64,000 nt of DNA from CAVQWT01 sp963717705 (GTDB taxonomy: Bacteria; Pseudomonadota; Gammaproteobacteria; Burkholderiales; Casimicrobiaceae): contig CAVQWT010000004.1 in assembly GCA_963717705.1 (NCBI GenBank), forward strand, positions 496,001-560,000, given 5' to 3'. The notes beneath the pieces are model-generated. The model ran no database searches, had not been told where the DNA came from, and worked only from the letters and a program-made list of their open reading frames with translations. Both the position numbers and the translations under genes were made by a program. Positions 62,846-64,000 of the stretch are shown in pieces (positions within the stretch are counted from its first letter, which is position 1; every line of letters begins with the position of its first letter).

Positions 62846-62994
62846 CATGGATCGGGGCTGGGCGGCGCGCGCAGGTCGGCGGGAGCCGCGCGCGATCGAT
62901 GCGACCCCGGCGCCGTGCCGCGGTCCCGTTTGCGGTGCGGAACGCCGGCCCCATATCAGCTATGCTCCCCGCTGTCACTCCAAGCGAGATACGC

Positions 62995-63948
62995 ATGACC
63001 ACCAAGCACGCACGCCTGCTGATCCTCGGTTCCGGCCCCGCCGGCTACACCGCCGCAGTATACGCCGCACGCGCCAACCTGAAGCCGGTGCTGATCACCG
63101 GCCTCGCGCAGGGCGGACAGCTGATGACGACGACGGACGTCGACAACTGGCCGGCCGATCCGATGGGCGTCCAGGGACCCGACCTGATGCAGCGCTTCCA
63201 GCAGCACGCCGAGCGCTTCGAGACCGAGATGATCTTCGACGAGATCCACACCGTCGATTTCAAGTCGCGGCCGCTGCGTCTCGTCGGCGACAACGGCGAG
63301 TACACCTGCGATGCGCTGATCGTCGCCACCGGTGCGTCGGCACGCTACCTCGGGCTGCCGTCCGAGGAGGCGTACATGGGCAAGGGCGTGTCGGCCTGCG
63401 CGACCTGCGACGGCTTCTTCTACAAGGGACGCGACGTCGCGGTCGTCGGCGGCGGCAACACCGCGGTCGAGGAAGCGCTCTACCTGTCGAACATCGCGAA
63501 GTCGGTGACGGTGCTGCATCGCCGCGACAAGTTCCGCGCCGAGGCGATCCTGATCGACAAGCTCCTGGCCAAGACCGGCGACGGCGGCAACGTCCGCGTG
63601 CTGTGGAACCAGACGCTCGACGAGGTGCTCGGCGACAAGACCGGCGTCACCGGCGTCCGGACGAAGGACGTGCAGACCGGCCGCACTCAGGATCTCACCG
63701 TCCACGGCGTGTTCATCGCCATCGGCCACACCCCCAACACCGGCATTTTCGAAGGCCAGCTCGACATGACGGGCGGCTACATCCGGGTCAAGAGCGGCAG
63801 CGCCGGCGACGCGACGGCGACCAGCGTGCCCGGGGTGTTCGCGGCGGGCGACGTGGCCGACCACGTCTACCGGCAGGCGGTCACGTCCGCCGGCACCGGT
63901 TGCATGGCGGCGCTCGACGCCGAGGCGTACCTGGAATCGAAGGGCTGA
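62995..63948 (+). CDS. trxB: Thioredoxin-disulfide reductase
   Basis: A 317-residue FAD/NADPH flavoenzyme that reduces thioredoxin. It has the FAD loop LILGSGPAGYTAAVYAA, the redox-active CATC in SACATCDGFFYKG, the NADPH loop VVGGGNTAVEEALYL and the C-terminal FAD block GVFAAGDVADHVYRQ. The ATG at 62995 starts the family N-terminus; upstream in-frame sequence is not conserved-looking. The leader is about 145 bases. It is divergent from ftsK, the usual betaproteobacterial arrangement. Confidence 0.96.
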   Translation: MTTKHARLLILGSGPAGYTAAVYAARANLKPVLITGLAQGGQLMTTTDVDNWPADPMGVQGPDLMQRFQQHAERFETEMIFDEIHTVDFKSRPLRLVGDNGEYTCDALIVATGASARYLGLPSEEAYMGKGVSACATCDGFFYKGRDVAVVGGGNTAVEEALYLSNIAKSVTVLHRRDKFRAEAILIDKLLAKTGDGGNVRVLWNQTLDEVLGDKTGVTGVRTKDVQTGRTQDLTVHGVFIAIGHTPNTGIFEGQLDMTGGYIRVKSGSAGDATATSVPGVFAAGDVADHVYRQAVTSAGTGCMAALDAEAYLESKG

Positions 63949-64000
63949 ACGCCTGCCGGCCGGCGCCCGGGACGCTGCGTTCCCGAGGCGCGCCGGCGAC

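Overview
The window is high-GC DNA from one bacterium. Gene families and gene order point to a betaproteobacterium (Burkholderiales-like, genus not determinable). The supporting clusters are pilU-dapE-prmB, yceD-rpmF-plsX-fabH-fabD-fabG-acpP-fabF, dnaX-ybaB-recR with a 4.5S RNA upstream, and trxB/ftsK-lolA-rarA-serS. TRAP transporters, an orphan LivK-type receptor, a PHA synthase and a Tat-signalled rubrerythrin fit a respiring, carboxylate-using free-living cell. Both tRNA genes encode their CCA ends. No IS element, prophage, CRISPR array or integrase was seen.

Layout. 0-6.6 kb (+): the end of pilU, dapE, prmB, an orphan acetolactate-synthase-like enzyme, a TerB/DUF697 protein and a membrane acyltransferase. 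6.6-11.2 kb (-): a catabolic operon dctP-dctQ-dctM-TauD-SDR, driven by a near-consensus promoter with a FadR/GntR-type operator just downstream of its -10. 11.3-19.6 kb: rubrerythrin, gshA, phaC, a fumarase-superfamily lyase, a MaoC-like hydratase, a LivK-like receptor and tRNA-Arg. 19.6-21.1 kb: a phospholipase D/cardiolipin synthase.

21.2-31.9 kb (-) is the unusual part. Two large secreted subtilisin-like proteases are each followed at once by a small secreted protein. The small protein consists of the same ~200-residue, six-cysteine, SLH-like module that ends the protease. The module therefore occurs four times in about 11 kb, in a tandemly repeated two-gene cassette. This is the best candidate for an undescribed system.

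32.3-33.3 kb: ompW behind a class-II FNR-type promoter, and tRNA-Ser between back-to-back terminators. 33.4-40.9 kb (-): lysC and the fatty-acid/phospholipid cluster, whose promoter shares its -10 with the divergent maf promoter. 40.9-47.1 kb: maf, a tetrapyrrole-methylase-family gene, a CBS-domain protein and a second TRAP system. 47.1-50.4 kb: recR, ybaB, dnaX and 4.5S RNA. 50.5-54.3 kb (+): mltF, a divergent exported creatininase-like protein and a beta-propeller protein. 54.3-64 kb: serS, a hemerythrin, rarA, a glycerophosphodiesterase, lolA, a small periplasmic protein, ftsK and trxB.

Four genes between 48.8 and 57.5 kb (dnaX, serS, hemerythrin, rarA) have their frame broken by exactly one base. 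Two of them are housekeeping genes expected to be essential, so sequence indels are the likeliest cause. They are annotated as composite genes.
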